Source of the DNA: CAXMNX01 sp051009475
GTDB taxonomy: Bacteria > Pseudomonadota > Alphaproteobacteria > Rhodobacterales > Rhodobacteraceae
DNA: 16,403 nt
Reading direction: 5' to 3'
NCBI GenBank assembly: GCA_051009475.1
Contig: JBPCWO010000170.1
Coordinates: 1 to 16,403 of the forward strand
Position 1 is the stretch's first letter. The number at the start of each line of letters is the position of its first letter. A program made the position numbers and the translations under genes. Positions 1 to 8,411 of this stretch are shown here, piece after piece. Below the pieces are notes generated by a model. That model worked only from the letters and a program-made list of their open reading frames with translations. It searched no databases and was not told the DNA's origin.

Positions 1-1
1 G

Positions 2-1486
2 AGCGTACATGCTGAACCAAGGGGTCCATTCATTAAGCGCAATTTGGGCACGTTCGAAGTTCTGAGCGAGGAGGGGTTACGAATTATCGAAGCCAATGCC
101 GACCAGATACTCGCAGATACAGGCATGGAGTTTCACGATGATCCAGAGATCCTGGAGATATTCAGTGCGATAGACTGCGACATCAACGGCACACGGGTCC
201 GGTTTCCGCCCGGAATTTGCCGAAAGATCATACAGGCGTCAGCGCCTGCGCAATTCATGCAACACGCCCGCAATCCGAAAAACTCGGTGCAAATCGGCGG
301 TGACGCGACGGTTTTGTGCCCGTCCTGGGGGCCGCCGTTTGTACATGATCTTGATCAAGGCCGTCGCTATGCGACCTACGAAGATTTTCAGAAATTGGTT
401 AAACTGCATCACACGCTTCCCTGGCTTCATCATTCTGGAGGCGTTGTGTGTGAGCCCGTCGATCTGCCTGCCAACAAGCGCCACCTCGACATGCTTTACG
501 CGCACATCCGCCATTCCGACCGGGCGTTTATGGGAGCGTTCATTGGGGCGGAACGCGCCGGACACACTATTGATTTAGCCCGGATATTGTTTGGTGCTGA
601 ATTCGTGGCGGACAACGCGGTTCTTTACTGTGTGTCAAACACCAACGCGCCGCTGGTCATGGATGCGAATATGTCCGGAGCGCTAAAGACCTATGCCCGC
701 GCAGGGCAACCGGTCGCCTGTACGCCCTGGGTGTTGACCGGGGCAATGGCCCCGACGACTGTGGCCGGCACATTAGCGCAGGTTTTGGCCGAAGCGTTGG
801 CAACGCTGGCATTGGTACAGCTCATCCGGCCCGGTGCGCCGTGCCTTATGGGAAGTTTTGCCTCAACGATGTCGATGAAATCAGGCGCACCAACATTTGG
901 CACACCCGAAGCTGGTTTGATGGTGCTCGCCGCCGGACAGCTAGCGCGCAGACTGGGTGTGCCGCTTCATACAGTCGGCACACTCTCTTCATCGAAGTTG
1001 CCGGATGCACAAAGCCAGCAGGAGGCAGCATGGGGATTGCTGATGTCCATGTTCGCCGGAGCAAACTTGATAAATCATGCAACTGGATGGTTAGAAGGCG
1101 GGTTGGTGACTTCGTTTGAGAAGACGATCATTGACCATGATCTGTGTGGCAAGATCTCGCGGTTTTTTGACGGAATCGATCTGAGCGAAAATGCGCAGGC
1201 AATGGCAGCCATCGCATCGACGGGACCCGGGCAGCATTTTCTGGGGTCGGAACACACGCAGGCCAACTTTATGTCCGCGCTGTTTCGCCCACTGACGTCT
1301 GACGACAATTCGTTTGAGCAATGGGAGGCCGCGGGCGGGGACGATGCCGCAACCAGGGCTAATCGAATTTTGAAAGACCGGCTATCGTCTTACGAGGATC
1401 CGGGGCTGGACGCCGATATCGACAGCGAGCTGCAAGACTATATCGCGGAGCGGAAGGCGGAAGTGGCGGATCGGGACTATTTCTGA
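2..1486 (+). CDS. MttB-superfamily methyltransferase (trimethylamine/betaine methyltransferase-like), 5' end outside the window
   Basis: The frame is open from the first bases of the window. A TTG at 44 is the first possible start, but in-frame codons before it read sensibly (ending IKRNLGTFEVLS, like the usual N-terminal lead-in), so the gene most likely starts left of the window; 494 residues are visible, close to the roughly 500 of the family. Family features include the segment EEGLRIIEANADQILADTGM near the N-terminus, the central MGSFASTMSMKSGAPTFGTP block, SSKLPDAQSQQE, and the C-terminal GGLVTSFEKTIIDHDLC block. Characterised relatives move a methyl group from trimethylamine or glycine betaine to a corrinoid protein. 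There is no in-frame amber codon, so this is a non-pyrrolysine member, and its substrate is probably a betaine-like quaternary amine (inference). No corrinoid-binding protein is visible in the window. Downstream are two N-demethylating flavoenzymes, which supports a role in methylamine breakdown. The stop overlaps the end of the opposite-strand sulfotransferase by 10 bp. Confidence 0.9.
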   Translation, partial: SVHAEPRGPFIKRNLGTFEVLSEEGLRIIEANADQILADTGMEFHDDPEILEIFSAIDCDINGTRVRFPPGICRKIIQASAPAQFMQHARNPKNSVQIGGDATVLCPSWGPPFVHDLDQGRRYATYEDFQKLVKLHHTLPWLHHSGGVVCEPVDLPANKRHLDMLYAHIRHSDRAFMGAFIGAERAGHTIDLARILFGAEFVADNAVLYCVSNTNAPLVMDANMSGALKTYARAGQPVACTPWVLTGAMAPTTVAGTLAQVLAEALATLALVQLIRPGAPCLMGSFASTMSMKSGAPTFGTPEAGLMVLAAGQLARRLGVPLHTVGTLSSSKLPDAQSQQEAAWGLLMSMFAGANLINHATGWLEGGLVTSFEKTIIDHDLCGKISRFFDGIDLSENAQAMAAIASTGPGQHFLGSEHTQANFMSALFRPLTSDDNSFEQWEAAGGDDAATRANRILKDRLSSYEDPGLDADIDSELQDYIAERKAEVADRDYF

Positions 1487-2226
1487 TGCCCACCCTGTTC
1501 AGCCAATTCCCGCATTTTTTCATAGTACGGACGGTGATGGCGCTCATATGTCGTGAATGGCGCTCCAAGGTCGACGACTTCGGCATCGTAGTTTCTGGTC
1601 GAATCCGGTTTTTTGATTGCGCCGTGTTCCAGCACATCTTTGTGCCAGGCGACAACCGATTGCCAGCCATCCGGCACTCGATTGCCCCAGCGAAAGGCGT
1701 CCGGCGCGCGGGCAAGTCCGACGTGGCGCCAATAGCGACCAAGCGTAGCTTCGGGCATATTGCGAAGCTGATCGGCCGTCATAACGAGCGGGTCCTGGCC
1801 TTGGTCAACGAGTGCCTGATACAGCTTGTATTGTGCCTCAAGCCCAAGCTCGGCGAGCGTGAAGTCAGGATCCCGGCCGTGATAAGACACGATACTCTCC
1901 GCGGGATCACGGACAAGAAATGCATGACTCATACGCACCGCGAAATCAGGATCGGCAGGCAAATCAGCCAGGACGTAATAGGCCATATCCTTGAAAAAGA
2001 TCGGGCTGGATGCCGACCTATCGATGATCATCTGGCGAATGTCGCTATAGGTCTGAGGATGGCCTGGTTCGGGCGTAAAGTCCGGGAACAGGCGTTCGGT
2101 CTGCGTCAAATAATGATGGTACATGAAGGGTTCGTGCAGTACTTCGATATCCCCGCGTGCCCGCATAATCCGTTCAAATGCGGTCGAAACCGAACGGGGA
2201 TGGCACCAGAGCGCATGGATCGACAT
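1477..2226 (-). CDS. sulfotransferase family protein
   Basis: A 249-aa cytosolic protein without signal peptide or membrane segment. The N-terminal HPRSVSTAFERIM matches the 5'-phosphosulfate-binding loop of PAPS-dependent sulfotransferases, and FLVRDPAESIVSYH near residues 100-115 matches the 3'-phosphate-binding strand-helix motif (RDP...S). HEPF just after the first loop and FFKDMAYYVL before the second fit the small bacterial sulfotransferase-like family. The acceptor cannot be read from the sequence. I chose the ATG at 2226, which starts six residues before the PSB motif; a TTG at 2262 would add 12 residues. Neither has a clear Shine-Dalgarno sequence. The gene is oddly placed: it lies antisense inside an otherwise + strand amine-catabolism cluster, its tail overlaps the methyltransferase by 10 bp, and only 50 bp separate its start from the divergent demethylase start. 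A + strand frame across the same DNA is also open but matches nothing. Confidence 0.82.
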   Translation of the reverse strand: MSIHALWCHPRSVSTAFERIMRARGDIEVLHEPFMYHHYLTQTERLFPDFTPEPGHPQTYSDIRQMIIDRSASSPIFFKDMAYYVLADLPADPDFAVRMSHAFLVRDPAESIVSYHGRDPDFTLAELGLEAQYKLYQALVDQGQDPLVMTADQLRNMPEATLGRYWRHVGLARAPDAFRWGNRVPDGWQSVVAWHKDVLEHGAIKKPDSTRNYDAEVVDLGAPFTTYERHHRPYYEKMRELAEQGGHQK

Positions 2227-2276
2227 ATGCCGAACGTAGTTCCCGCTCTTGGCTTTGGTCAATTGTCGGTGGCCGC

Positions 2277-4664
2277 ATGAGTCGAACAGTCATTGTTGGT
2301 GGTGGCGCGATCGGGCTAAGCGTCGCATATCACTTGGCGAAACGAAGCGCCGAGGAAGTCATTCTTCTTGAACGCAACCAGCTGACATCCGGAACATCGT
2401 GGCATGCCGCCGGCATCGTCGGCCCATTGCGCGCGACGCCGAACATGACTTGGTTGGCGTCCTACGCGCTTGACCTGTTTCCTCAGATTGAAGCCGAAAC
2501 AGGTCTTTCGACAGGATATAAGCGGACCGGCGGATATTGGCTCGCCCGTGAAGAGGCCCGTTTGGATGAGTTGAACAGGATCGCAGATCTGGGCGTCACG
2601 CAGGGACTGAAGCCGCAAATGATTGAAGCGGTGAAGATTGTGGTGCCGGGGCTTCAGCACTCTGGCATCGTTGGCGCGCTGCATGTGCCGGAAGACGCAA
2701 ACGTAAATCCGGTAGATCTGTGTATGGCCTATGCACGGGCGGCTAAAGCCCGCGGAGTGGAAATCCGCGAAGGCGTAACTGTCGAGGCCGTGTTGACTGA
2801 CGTAACGCGCGCCACTGGTGTGGTCGTTTCCGATGGCGATCAAATTGAGGCCGACGCAGTCATTATTTGCGCTGGGGCCTGGTCACGAGACTTGGCCGCA
2901 TCTGCGGGCGTGAGGCTGCCGCTACAGGCCGTTGAGCATATGTATGTGGTCACTGAACCGATTGCCGGTTTGCCCGACCCCTTTCCAGTTCTACGCGACC
3001 TGGATCGCGGCATCTATTTAAAAGGCGATGCCGGCAAGCTGGTGATTGGTGGATTTGAACCAAACGCCAATTGTTGGGATCCGCAAGGGCCTGAAGGGGA
3101 TCGCGCATTTCTGGAATTGGCGGAAGATTGGGAACAGTTCAGCCCGTTCATGGAAGCTGCGCTGGACTTGATGCCATGTCTGGAAAACACCGGCATCCAA
3201 CATTTTATGAATGGCCCGGAAAGCTTTACGGCAGACACCCGTCCATTCGTCGGCGAGGCACCACAGATTGACGGGTTATTCCTTGCTGCTGGCATGAATT
3301 CAGTCGGCGTCATGTCTTCCGCCGGAATTGGGCGCGCGCTGGCCGATTGGGTGGTGGATGGCCATCCACGCATGGACATGTGGGAGGTTGACGTTGCCCG
3401 GGCGGATCCACAGACGGCAACCGCTTCGCATATGGAAGCGCGGATGGAAGAAGCAGTTGCCGACCAATTTGCGATGCATTGGCCTTTCAAGCAGCCAAGC
3501 GCCGGTCGGGGTCTGCGCAAGTCCGCACTGCACGACGCCTGGGCCGAGGCCGGGGCGGAGTTTGGTCTGACTGCGGGTTGGGAGCGGGGGCTCTGGTATG
3601 CGAGAGACCCGTCAGAGCGGAATCTTCCTTATTCCACTTGCCGGCAGCCGTGGCAGGACATTGCCGTGCGAGAAGCGGCGGAGATGGAGCATGGCGCGGT
3701 ATTGTTGGACCTCAGCCCGTTCACCAAGATCAGGATCAGCGGAAAGTCGGCGCTGGCGGGTCTGAATCGGTTGACGACCGCGCAGATGGACACGCCTATA
3801 GGGCGCACAGTGTACACGCAGTTTCTGAACGTCCGCGGCGGGATCGAAACTGATGCAACGGTCACGAGAATTGACGCGGGTACGTTTTTTCTGACGTCCG
3901 GCGCCGCCACACGGATGCGAGACCTTGCGTATCTGCGTCGAAATCTTCCGACGGATGCCGCGATCGAAGATCTGACCGAGGAATTTTGCGTCATTGGTCT
4001 AATGGGAGCGGCAAGTCGCGCGATGCTGCAAGCGATCGCGACTGGGCTGCCGGATATTCCATTCCGGCATTCCCGCGAGATAGACATTTGCGGCATCACG
4101 TGCACCGCAACGCGGGTAAGTTTCGTGGGCGAATTTGGTTGCGAACTGACGATCCCAAACGACGACGCTTGCGCAGTGTTTGAGAGGCTTGTCGAGCAGG
4201 GAGCGCAGCCAATGGGGTACTACGCGCTCGATGGCTGCCGGATCGAAAAGGGGTTCAAACATTGGGGACACGACCTTGGCCCCGAAATCACACCTTTTGG
4301 GGCGGAATTGGGCTTCACCATCGATTGGAGTAAGGACTTTTTGGGCAAGGAAGCCCTTTTGCGGCAGCGCGATACAGGCCCACGTCAAAGGCTGGTGCTG
4401 ATGCAAATTGAGGGCGATGCGCTGATGTTGCACGACGAACCGATTTTTGAAGACGGGGACCACGTAGGATTAACGACCTCGGGGGCGCTGGGCCCGCGCA
4501 CCGGTCTAAATCTTACATTTGGACTTGTTACAGTAGCGCCGGGGGAAACGCTGGACGAGACTTGTTCACGACGATTTGTCGCCAAGGTGGCTGGACGCGA
4601 CTATGCTGCTTGGCCGCTACGCCGACCGCCTTTCGACCCCAACGGCGTAAGGATGCGGGGATGA
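2277..4664 (+). CDS. FAD-dependent N-demethylase, dimethylglycine/sarcosine dehydrogenase-like (DAO + GCV_T fusion), copy 1
   Basis: A 795-aa two-part enzyme. Residues 4-360 form a D-amino-acid-oxidase-type FAD domain: GGGAIG dinucleotide-binding loop at 8-13, acidic strand end near 32, and GTSWHAAG at 39-46, where the His (43) aligns with the residue that carries covalent FAD in dimethylglycine dehydrogenase. Residues about 365-430 are the FAO_M linker. Residues about 440-790 are the folate-binding aminomethyltransferase (GCV_T plus C-terminal) part, with GGIETDATV at 521-529, whose Asp526 matches the conserved acidic residue of the folate site, and RIEKGFKHWGHDL at 655-667. The family oxidises an N-methyl amine and passes the one-carbon unit to tetrahydrofolate as methylene-THF. 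The ATG at 2277 is preferred because it places the FAD motif at the very N-terminus; the open frame extends 33 codons further back. The stop overlaps the next start as ATGA, implying translational coupling with the second copy. The substrate may be dimethylglycine, sarcosine or another N-methyl amine. Confidence 0.93.
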   Translation: MSRTVIVGGGAIGLSVAYHLAKRSAEEVILLERNQLTSGTSWHAAGIVGPLRATPNMTWLASYALDLFPQIEAETGLSTGYKRTGGYWLAREEARLDELNRIADLGVTQGLKPQMIEAVKIVVPGLQHSGIVGALHVPEDANVNPVDLCMAYARAAKARGVEIREGVTVEAVLTDVTRATGVVVSDGDQIEADAVIICAGAWSRDLAASAGVRLPLQAVEHMYVVTEPIAGLPDPFPVLRDLDRGIYLKGDAGKLVIGGFEPNANCWDPQGPEGDRAFLELAEDWEQFSPFMEAALDLMPCLENTGIQHFMNGPESFTADTRPFVGEAPQIDGLFLAAGMNSVGVMSSAGIGRALADWVVDGHPRMDMWEVDVARADPQTATASHMEARMEEAVADQFAMHWPFKQPSAGRGLRKSALHDAWAEAGAEFGLTAGWERGLWYARDPSERNLPYSTCRQPWQDIAVREAAEMEHGAVLLDLSPFTKIRISGKSALAGLNRLTTAQMDTPIGRTVYTQFLNVRGGIETDATVTRIDAGTFFLTSGAATRMRDLAYLRRNLPTDAAIEDLTEEFCVIGLMGAASRAMLQAIATGLPDIPFRHSREIDICGITCTATRVSFVGEFGCELTIPNDDACAVFERLVEQGAQPMGYYALDGCRIEKGFKHWGHDLGPEITPFGAELGFTIDWSKDFLGKEALLRQRDTGPRQRLVLMQIEGDALMLHDEPIFEDGDHVGLTTSGALGPRTGLNLTFGLVTVAPGETLDETCSRRFVAKVAGRDYAAWPLRRPPFDPNGVRMRG

Positions 4665-7060
4665 CGGACGCGCAGGTGGTCATTGTTGGCGGCGGAGCGA
4701 TGGGGGTGTCGCTTTTGTATCACCTGGTAAAGTTGGGATGGCGCGACGTTGTTCTGGTCGAGAAGAACGACCTTACGCATGGATCCACCTGGCATGCAGC
4801 AGGTCTTTGCACACACTTTGCGCACAACCCGACGATCCAGGAACTTCGCGCCAGGTCAGTGCGGCTCTATCGTGACATTCTGCCAGAAGAAACTGGCCAA
4901 GACTGTGGGTTCCACGGCACTGGCGCGATGCGCATTACGCGAAATCCAGATCGGATGGACGAGTTCCGGCACGTGGCGGGACTATCGGATTTTACCGGCT
5001 ATTCTCTTGAAATCCTGACACCCGACAAAATCGCAGAACTGCATCCTCTGGCGAATCTCGACGGGCTCATCGGCGGTATCTTTGAGCCCGACGACGGCCA
5101 TGTGGACCCGAGCCTGGCTACAAATGCCATGGCGAGGGTCGCTGTGCAAAATGGCGCAACGATCCGGCGGCAATGCCATATAACCGCAATTGAACGCGAA
5201 AACGGGCATTGGCGAATTGAAACAGCTAAAGGACCGATCAGCGCCAAGCATGTTGTGAACGCTGCCGGAACCTGGGGTTGGGAGATTGGCGATATGATCG
5301 GGCTAAACATCCCATCGGTGCCGGTTCTGCATCAGTATCTTGTGACCGATACAGTGGCAGCCGTTGCAGAACGCCAATCTGCCGGGTTGCCTGAGCTGCC
5401 GATTATCCGCGATCCCGAGGAAAGCTGGTATGTCCGGCAGGAACGCGACGGCCTGATTCTGGGCCCATACGAGAAAGAGGCGCAGGTTTGGTCGGTGGAT
5501 GGTGTGCCGCCGGAGTTCGGGGCCGATCTGATGCCGCCCGATCTTGATCGCGTCGAGTCTATTATTTTGGCCGCGATGGCGCGCATTCCTTCACTTGAAA
5601 CCGGCGGTGTGAAGTCTGTCATCAATGGACCGATTACTTTTACGCCTGATGCAAATCCTCTCATCGGTCCGGCGCACCAATTGGAAAACGCGTGGCTGCT
5701 GACCGGATCCTCAATGGGCGTCATGGAAGGTGGGGGTGCCGGATGGTTTCTTGCGCATTGGATGACGCACGACGCACAGCCGATGGATGCGTTGGCCATC
5801 GACAGTCGTCGATTTGGCGCTTGGGCGGACCGAGATTACCGGGTTGCAAAGGCCGTTGAATGTTTTGGCCTGCAATTCGGCGTGCATTATCCCTATGAGG
5901 AACGCCCCGCTGGTCGTGGCCTGCGTCTGTCACCACTGCATGGAATTATGCTTGAACGCGGCGCCGTTATGGGGGCGGCGCATGGATGGGAGCGACCGAA
6001 TTGGTTTTCTGACACGGCTGGAGATTTGGCTGAAGAGACTTTCCACCGTGCAAACTGGTTTCCGCATGTCGCGCAAGAGGTTGATGCCGCCACTTCCCGT
6101 GTGGCGATGGCTGATCTCTCGGTCTTTTCGAAATTCGACGTGGCTGGACCAGATACTGCGGCTTTTCTGGATGCATTTGGCGCCAATCAGGCGCCCGGGC
6201 CAGGGCGGATCGGGTTGAACCATGCCCTGACGGCTGAGGGCGGCGTTCAATCAGAATTCACAGTTGCAAAGCTGAATGACACGCAAGCGTATTTGACCTC
6301 AGCCGCCGCCGCGGAGGAGATCGATTTCGACCTGCTTCAGGATCGAGCGAAGGGTTACGACATCGCGATCCGAAATGTCACTGAAGAACTTGGCGTGGTC
6401 GGATTGATGGGACCGAGGGCCGCTGAAGTCATAGAAAGTATCGTTGATCTGGAGTCGTTGGACTTCCCTTGGCTGTCAGTGCGGGAAATCACAATGTCCG
6501 GTATCCCGGTCCGCGCCCTTCGAGTTTCCTATATCGGCGAGGCTGGATGGGAGTTCCACGTTGCAGCAGAAGATGCGGCGCAGGTGTTCGCGACCGTCGA
6601 AGCCGCGGCTAGAACATATGGCTTAGGTTTTTATGGCGCCTTTGCCGCCAATTCGATGCGGATCGAGAAGGGATATCGTGCATGGGGCTCTGATCTAACG
6701 GTTGAACGGTCGCCGCTTGAGGCGGGTATGGACGCATTCGTCAAAGCCGATGAGCGCGACTTTGTCGGCAAAGACGCGATGATAGACCGTGAGAATCCGT
6801 GGGATATGGTGCTTCTCGAAATCGAACCAGGCGATGTCGATCCATTTTACACCCACACGGTTTGGCAGAATGATACGCCGGTGGGGATGGTAACGTCTGG
6901 CGCTCACGGGCATCGTACCGGCAAAACGTTGGCGCTGGCGTATCTGCGAGATCCCAACGCGCGATCAGCGTTAAGTGTTAATATCCTGGGTAAGCGCCGC
7001 ACGGCACGGATTCTCAACCATCCGCCCTTTGACCCTGACAACTCGCGACTTCGAAACTGA
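4661..7060 (+). CDS. FAD-dependent N-demethylase, dimethylglycine/sarcosine dehydrogenase-like (DAO + GCV_T fusion), copy 2
   Basis: A 799-aa paralogue of the preceding gene with the same domain order: FAD domain (GGGAMG at 10-15, GSTWHAAG at 41-48 with probable flavinylated His45), linker around 375-430, and folate/GCV_T domains around 440-790. MRIEKGYRAWGSDL (666-679) is the conserved C-terminal block. At the position where copy 1 has Asp526 in its GGIETD motif, this copy has Glu532 in GGVQSE, which may alter folate chemistry or binding. The two paralogues are clearly diverged across both halves rather than a recent duplication, suggesting different substrates, for example a dimethylated and a monomethylated amine (inference). 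The ATG at 4661 overlaps the upstream stop as ATGA and immediately precedes the FAD motif, so it is preferred over the 33 codons of open frame before it. The aminotransferase follows after 10 bp. The enzyme is expected to be cytosolic. Confidence 0.93.
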   Translation: MTDAQVVIVGGGAMGVSLLYHLVKLGWRDVVLVEKNDLTHGSTWHAAGLCTHFAHNPTIQELRARSVRLYRDILPEETGQDCGFHGTGAMRITRNPDRMDEFRHVAGLSDFTGYSLEILTPDKIAELHPLANLDGLIGGIFEPDDGHVDPSLATNAMARVAVQNGATIRRQCHITAIERENGHWRIETAKGPISAKHVVNAAGTWGWEIGDMIGLNIPSVPVLHQYLVTDTVAAVAERQSAGLPELPIIRDPEESWYVRQERDGLILGPYEKEAQVWSVDGVPPEFGADLMPPDLDRVESIILAAMARIPSLETGGVKSVINGPITFTPDANPLIGPAHQLENAWLLTGSSMGVMEGGGAGWFLAHWMTHDAQPMDALAIDSRRFGAWADRDYRVAKAVECFGLQFGVHYPYEERPAGRGLRLSPLHGIMLERGAVMGAAHGWERPNWFSDTAGDLAEETFHRANWFPHVAQEVDAATSRVAMADLSVFSKFDVAGPDTAAFLDAFGANQAPGPGRIGLNHALTAEGGVQSEFTVAKLNDTQAYLTSAAAAEEIDFDLLQDRAKGYDIAIRNVTEELGVVGLMGPRAAEVIESIVDLESLDFPWLSVREITMSGIPVRALRVSYIGEAGWEFHVAAEDAAQVFATVEAAARTYGLGFYGAFAANSMRIEKGYRAWGSDLTVERSPLEAGMDAFVKADERDFVGKDAMIDRENPWDMVLLEIEPGDVDPFYTHTVWQNDTPVGMVTSGAHGHRTGKTLALAYLRDPNARSALSVNILGKRRTARILNHPPFDPDNSRLRN

Positions 7061-7062
7061 GG
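7059..7062 (+). promoter_or_regulatory. Ribosome binding site of the aminotransferase gene
   Basis: GAGG lies 8 bp before the ATG at 7071, inside and just after the stop of the upstream demethylase. It fixes the aminotransferase start and excludes the 32-codon in-frame extension into the upstream gene. Confidence 0.6.
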
Positions 7063-7070
7063 TTTTCACT

Positions 7071-8381
7071 ATGACAGATCACGATATTCACACCGATTGG
7101 AGCCTCGATGGAACTGCTGCGCGGCGTGATCAATATTACGCTGCTTCGCTGAAAAAGTTTGTCCCGTTCAAGGCCCCAATCGTCTTTCGCAAGGGACAGG
7201 GGCAATATCTGTGGGATACAGAGGATCGCAAGTACATAGATCTTCTGGGAATGAACGTCTGCATTTCGGTTGGCCATTCGCACCCACGCGTTGTTGCCGC
7301 AGCAATGGAGCAGGCGCAAGAACTTACGCATTGCACGACGATGTTCTATCACCCGACGCCGGCACATCTGGCGGAAGAACTTGCGGCGACTATGCCCAAA
7401 GGACACGAGTGGGTAGTGCATCTGACGAATTCCGGGGCCGAAGCCATCGACCTCGCCATGACAATGGCGCGGACGTATACCGGAAACCTTGATCTTTTGG
7501 CGCTGCGCACCGCTTACCATGGGCCGACTGCGGCCGCGCAATCAATCACGGGGATTTCGACCTGGAGGCACCCTGGCATTCCGGGAAACGTCGCATTTGT
7601 TCCCGAACCCAACCAGTATCGCGGCGTTTTTGGTCCCGGTGCGCAGCCGTATCTGGATGAAATCGAACACACAATTGCGTCGTCTACGGCGGGCCGAATT
7701 GCAGGCATCGTTGTCGAAAGCGTGCAAGGTTACGGTGGTATCATTGAAATGCCGCCGGGCTATATGTCCGGTGCTGCCGAACGCGTGCGCGCGGCAGGCG
7801 GATTGTATATCGCGGACGAAGTGCAATCAGGGTTTGGTCGAACCGGGGATCATTTCTGGGGATTTGGGGCCGACAAACTGGTGCCCGATATCGTCGTGAT
7901 GGCCAAGGGTCTGGGAAACGGATTTCCGATCGGCGCAGTGGTTGCGCGCAAAGAAGTAGCCGCCCCCATGGCTGAAAAATTTCTGTTCCATACATATGGA
8001 GCCAACCCAACCTCTTGCGCGGCCGCGCGCGCTGTCTTGGCGGTGCTTCGCGACGAAGCGCTGCAGGCAAACGCCAGCAAAGTCGGTTCAACGCTTCTTC
8101 AGCGATTAATGGAGTTGCAGCAGAAATACCCGGCTATCGGGGACGTCAGAGGCAAAGGGTTAATGCTGGCGATAGAAATGGTTAGCGACAGAGCCACAAA
8201 GACACCGGATCGCGACACGACTGCGGCTGTCTTCGAAGCGTGCCGCAAACAAGGATTGATCCTGTCTAAATCCGGGCCAAACCAATCCGTGCTGCGTATG
8301 GTGCCACCGCTTTGCCTGTCACTTTCGGACGTCGATCAAGTCGCCGAGGGTCTGGATCAGGCATTTCAGAGTCTAGTGTAG
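7071..8381 (+). CDS. class III PLP-dependent aminotransferase (AGXT2 / omega-aminotransferase-like)
   Basis: A 436-aa fold-type I aminotransferase of normal length. Visible features are NSGAEAIDLAMTMAR (120-134), the phosphate-binding and cofactor region; YHG at 149-151, with the aromatic that stacks on PLP; IADEVQSGFGRTG at 247-259, containing the cofactor Asp249; and MAKGLGNG (277-284), where Lys279 should form the Schiff base. The class transfers amino groups from omega- or beta-amines, or between alanine and glyoxylate; the exact donor cannot be read off. Closest-looking relatives are alanine-glyoxylate aminotransferase 2-like proteins. It follows the second N-demethylase by 10 bp, so it probably acts on the primary amine left after demethylation, giving an aldehyde or oxo acid (inference). 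It ends 21 bp from the convergent decarboxylase gene. Confidence 0.92.
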   Translation: MTDHDIHTDWSLDGTAARRDQYYAASLKKFVPFKAPIVFRKGQGQYLWDTEDRKYIDLLGMNVCISVGHSHPRVVAAAMEQAQELTHCTTMFYHPTPAHLAEELAATMPKGHEWVVHLTNSGAEAIDLAMTMARTYTGNLDLLALRTAYHGPTAAAQSITGISTWRHPGIPGNVAFVPEPNQYRGVFGPGAQPYLDEIEHTIASSTAGRIAGIVVESVQGYGGIIEMPPGYMSGAAERVRAAGGLYIADEVQSGFGRTGDHFWGFGADKLVPDIVVMAKGLGNGFPIGAVVARKEVAAPMAEKFLFHTYGANPTSCAAARAVLAVLRDEALQANASKVGSTLLQRLMELQQKYPAIGDVRGKGLMLAIEMVSDRATKTPDRDTTAAVFEACRKQGLILSKSGPNQSVLRMVPPLCLSLSDVDQVAEGLDQAFQSLV

Positions 8382-8391
8382 GCTAAGCCGT

Positions 8392-8411
8392 GGTCAGTCG
8401 CTCTACTGGCC
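8392..8411. terminator. Possible bidirectional terminator hairpin between convergent genes
   Basis: GGTCAGT and ACTGGCC can form a 7-bp stem (one G-T wobble) with a 6-nt loop. It lies across the 21-bp gap between the aminotransferase stop and the decarboxylase stop and enters the decarboxylase end. There is no T-tract on either side, so intrinsic termination is uncertain. Confidence 0.3.

Noticed and set aside
44..46. TTG as the true start of the methyltransferase
   Set aside because: The frame remains open and family-like upstream to the window edge, so the real start is probably left of the window.
1..1486. Pyrrolysine-containing MttB
   Set aside because: The visible frame has no internal amber codon, so it is the non-pyrrolysine type.
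2178..2276. 33-codon N-terminal extension of the first demethylase
   Set aside because: The extension overlaps the sulfotransferase start and has no homology-like features; the FAD-binding motif begins right after the ATG at 2277.
1486..2280. Long + strand open frame (264 codons) starting at an ATG overlapping the methyltransferase stop
   Set aside because: It is antisense to the sulfotransferase, whose PAPS-binding motifs are clear on the - strand. The + strand translation has no recognisable domain and an unusual composition, so it is a shadow.
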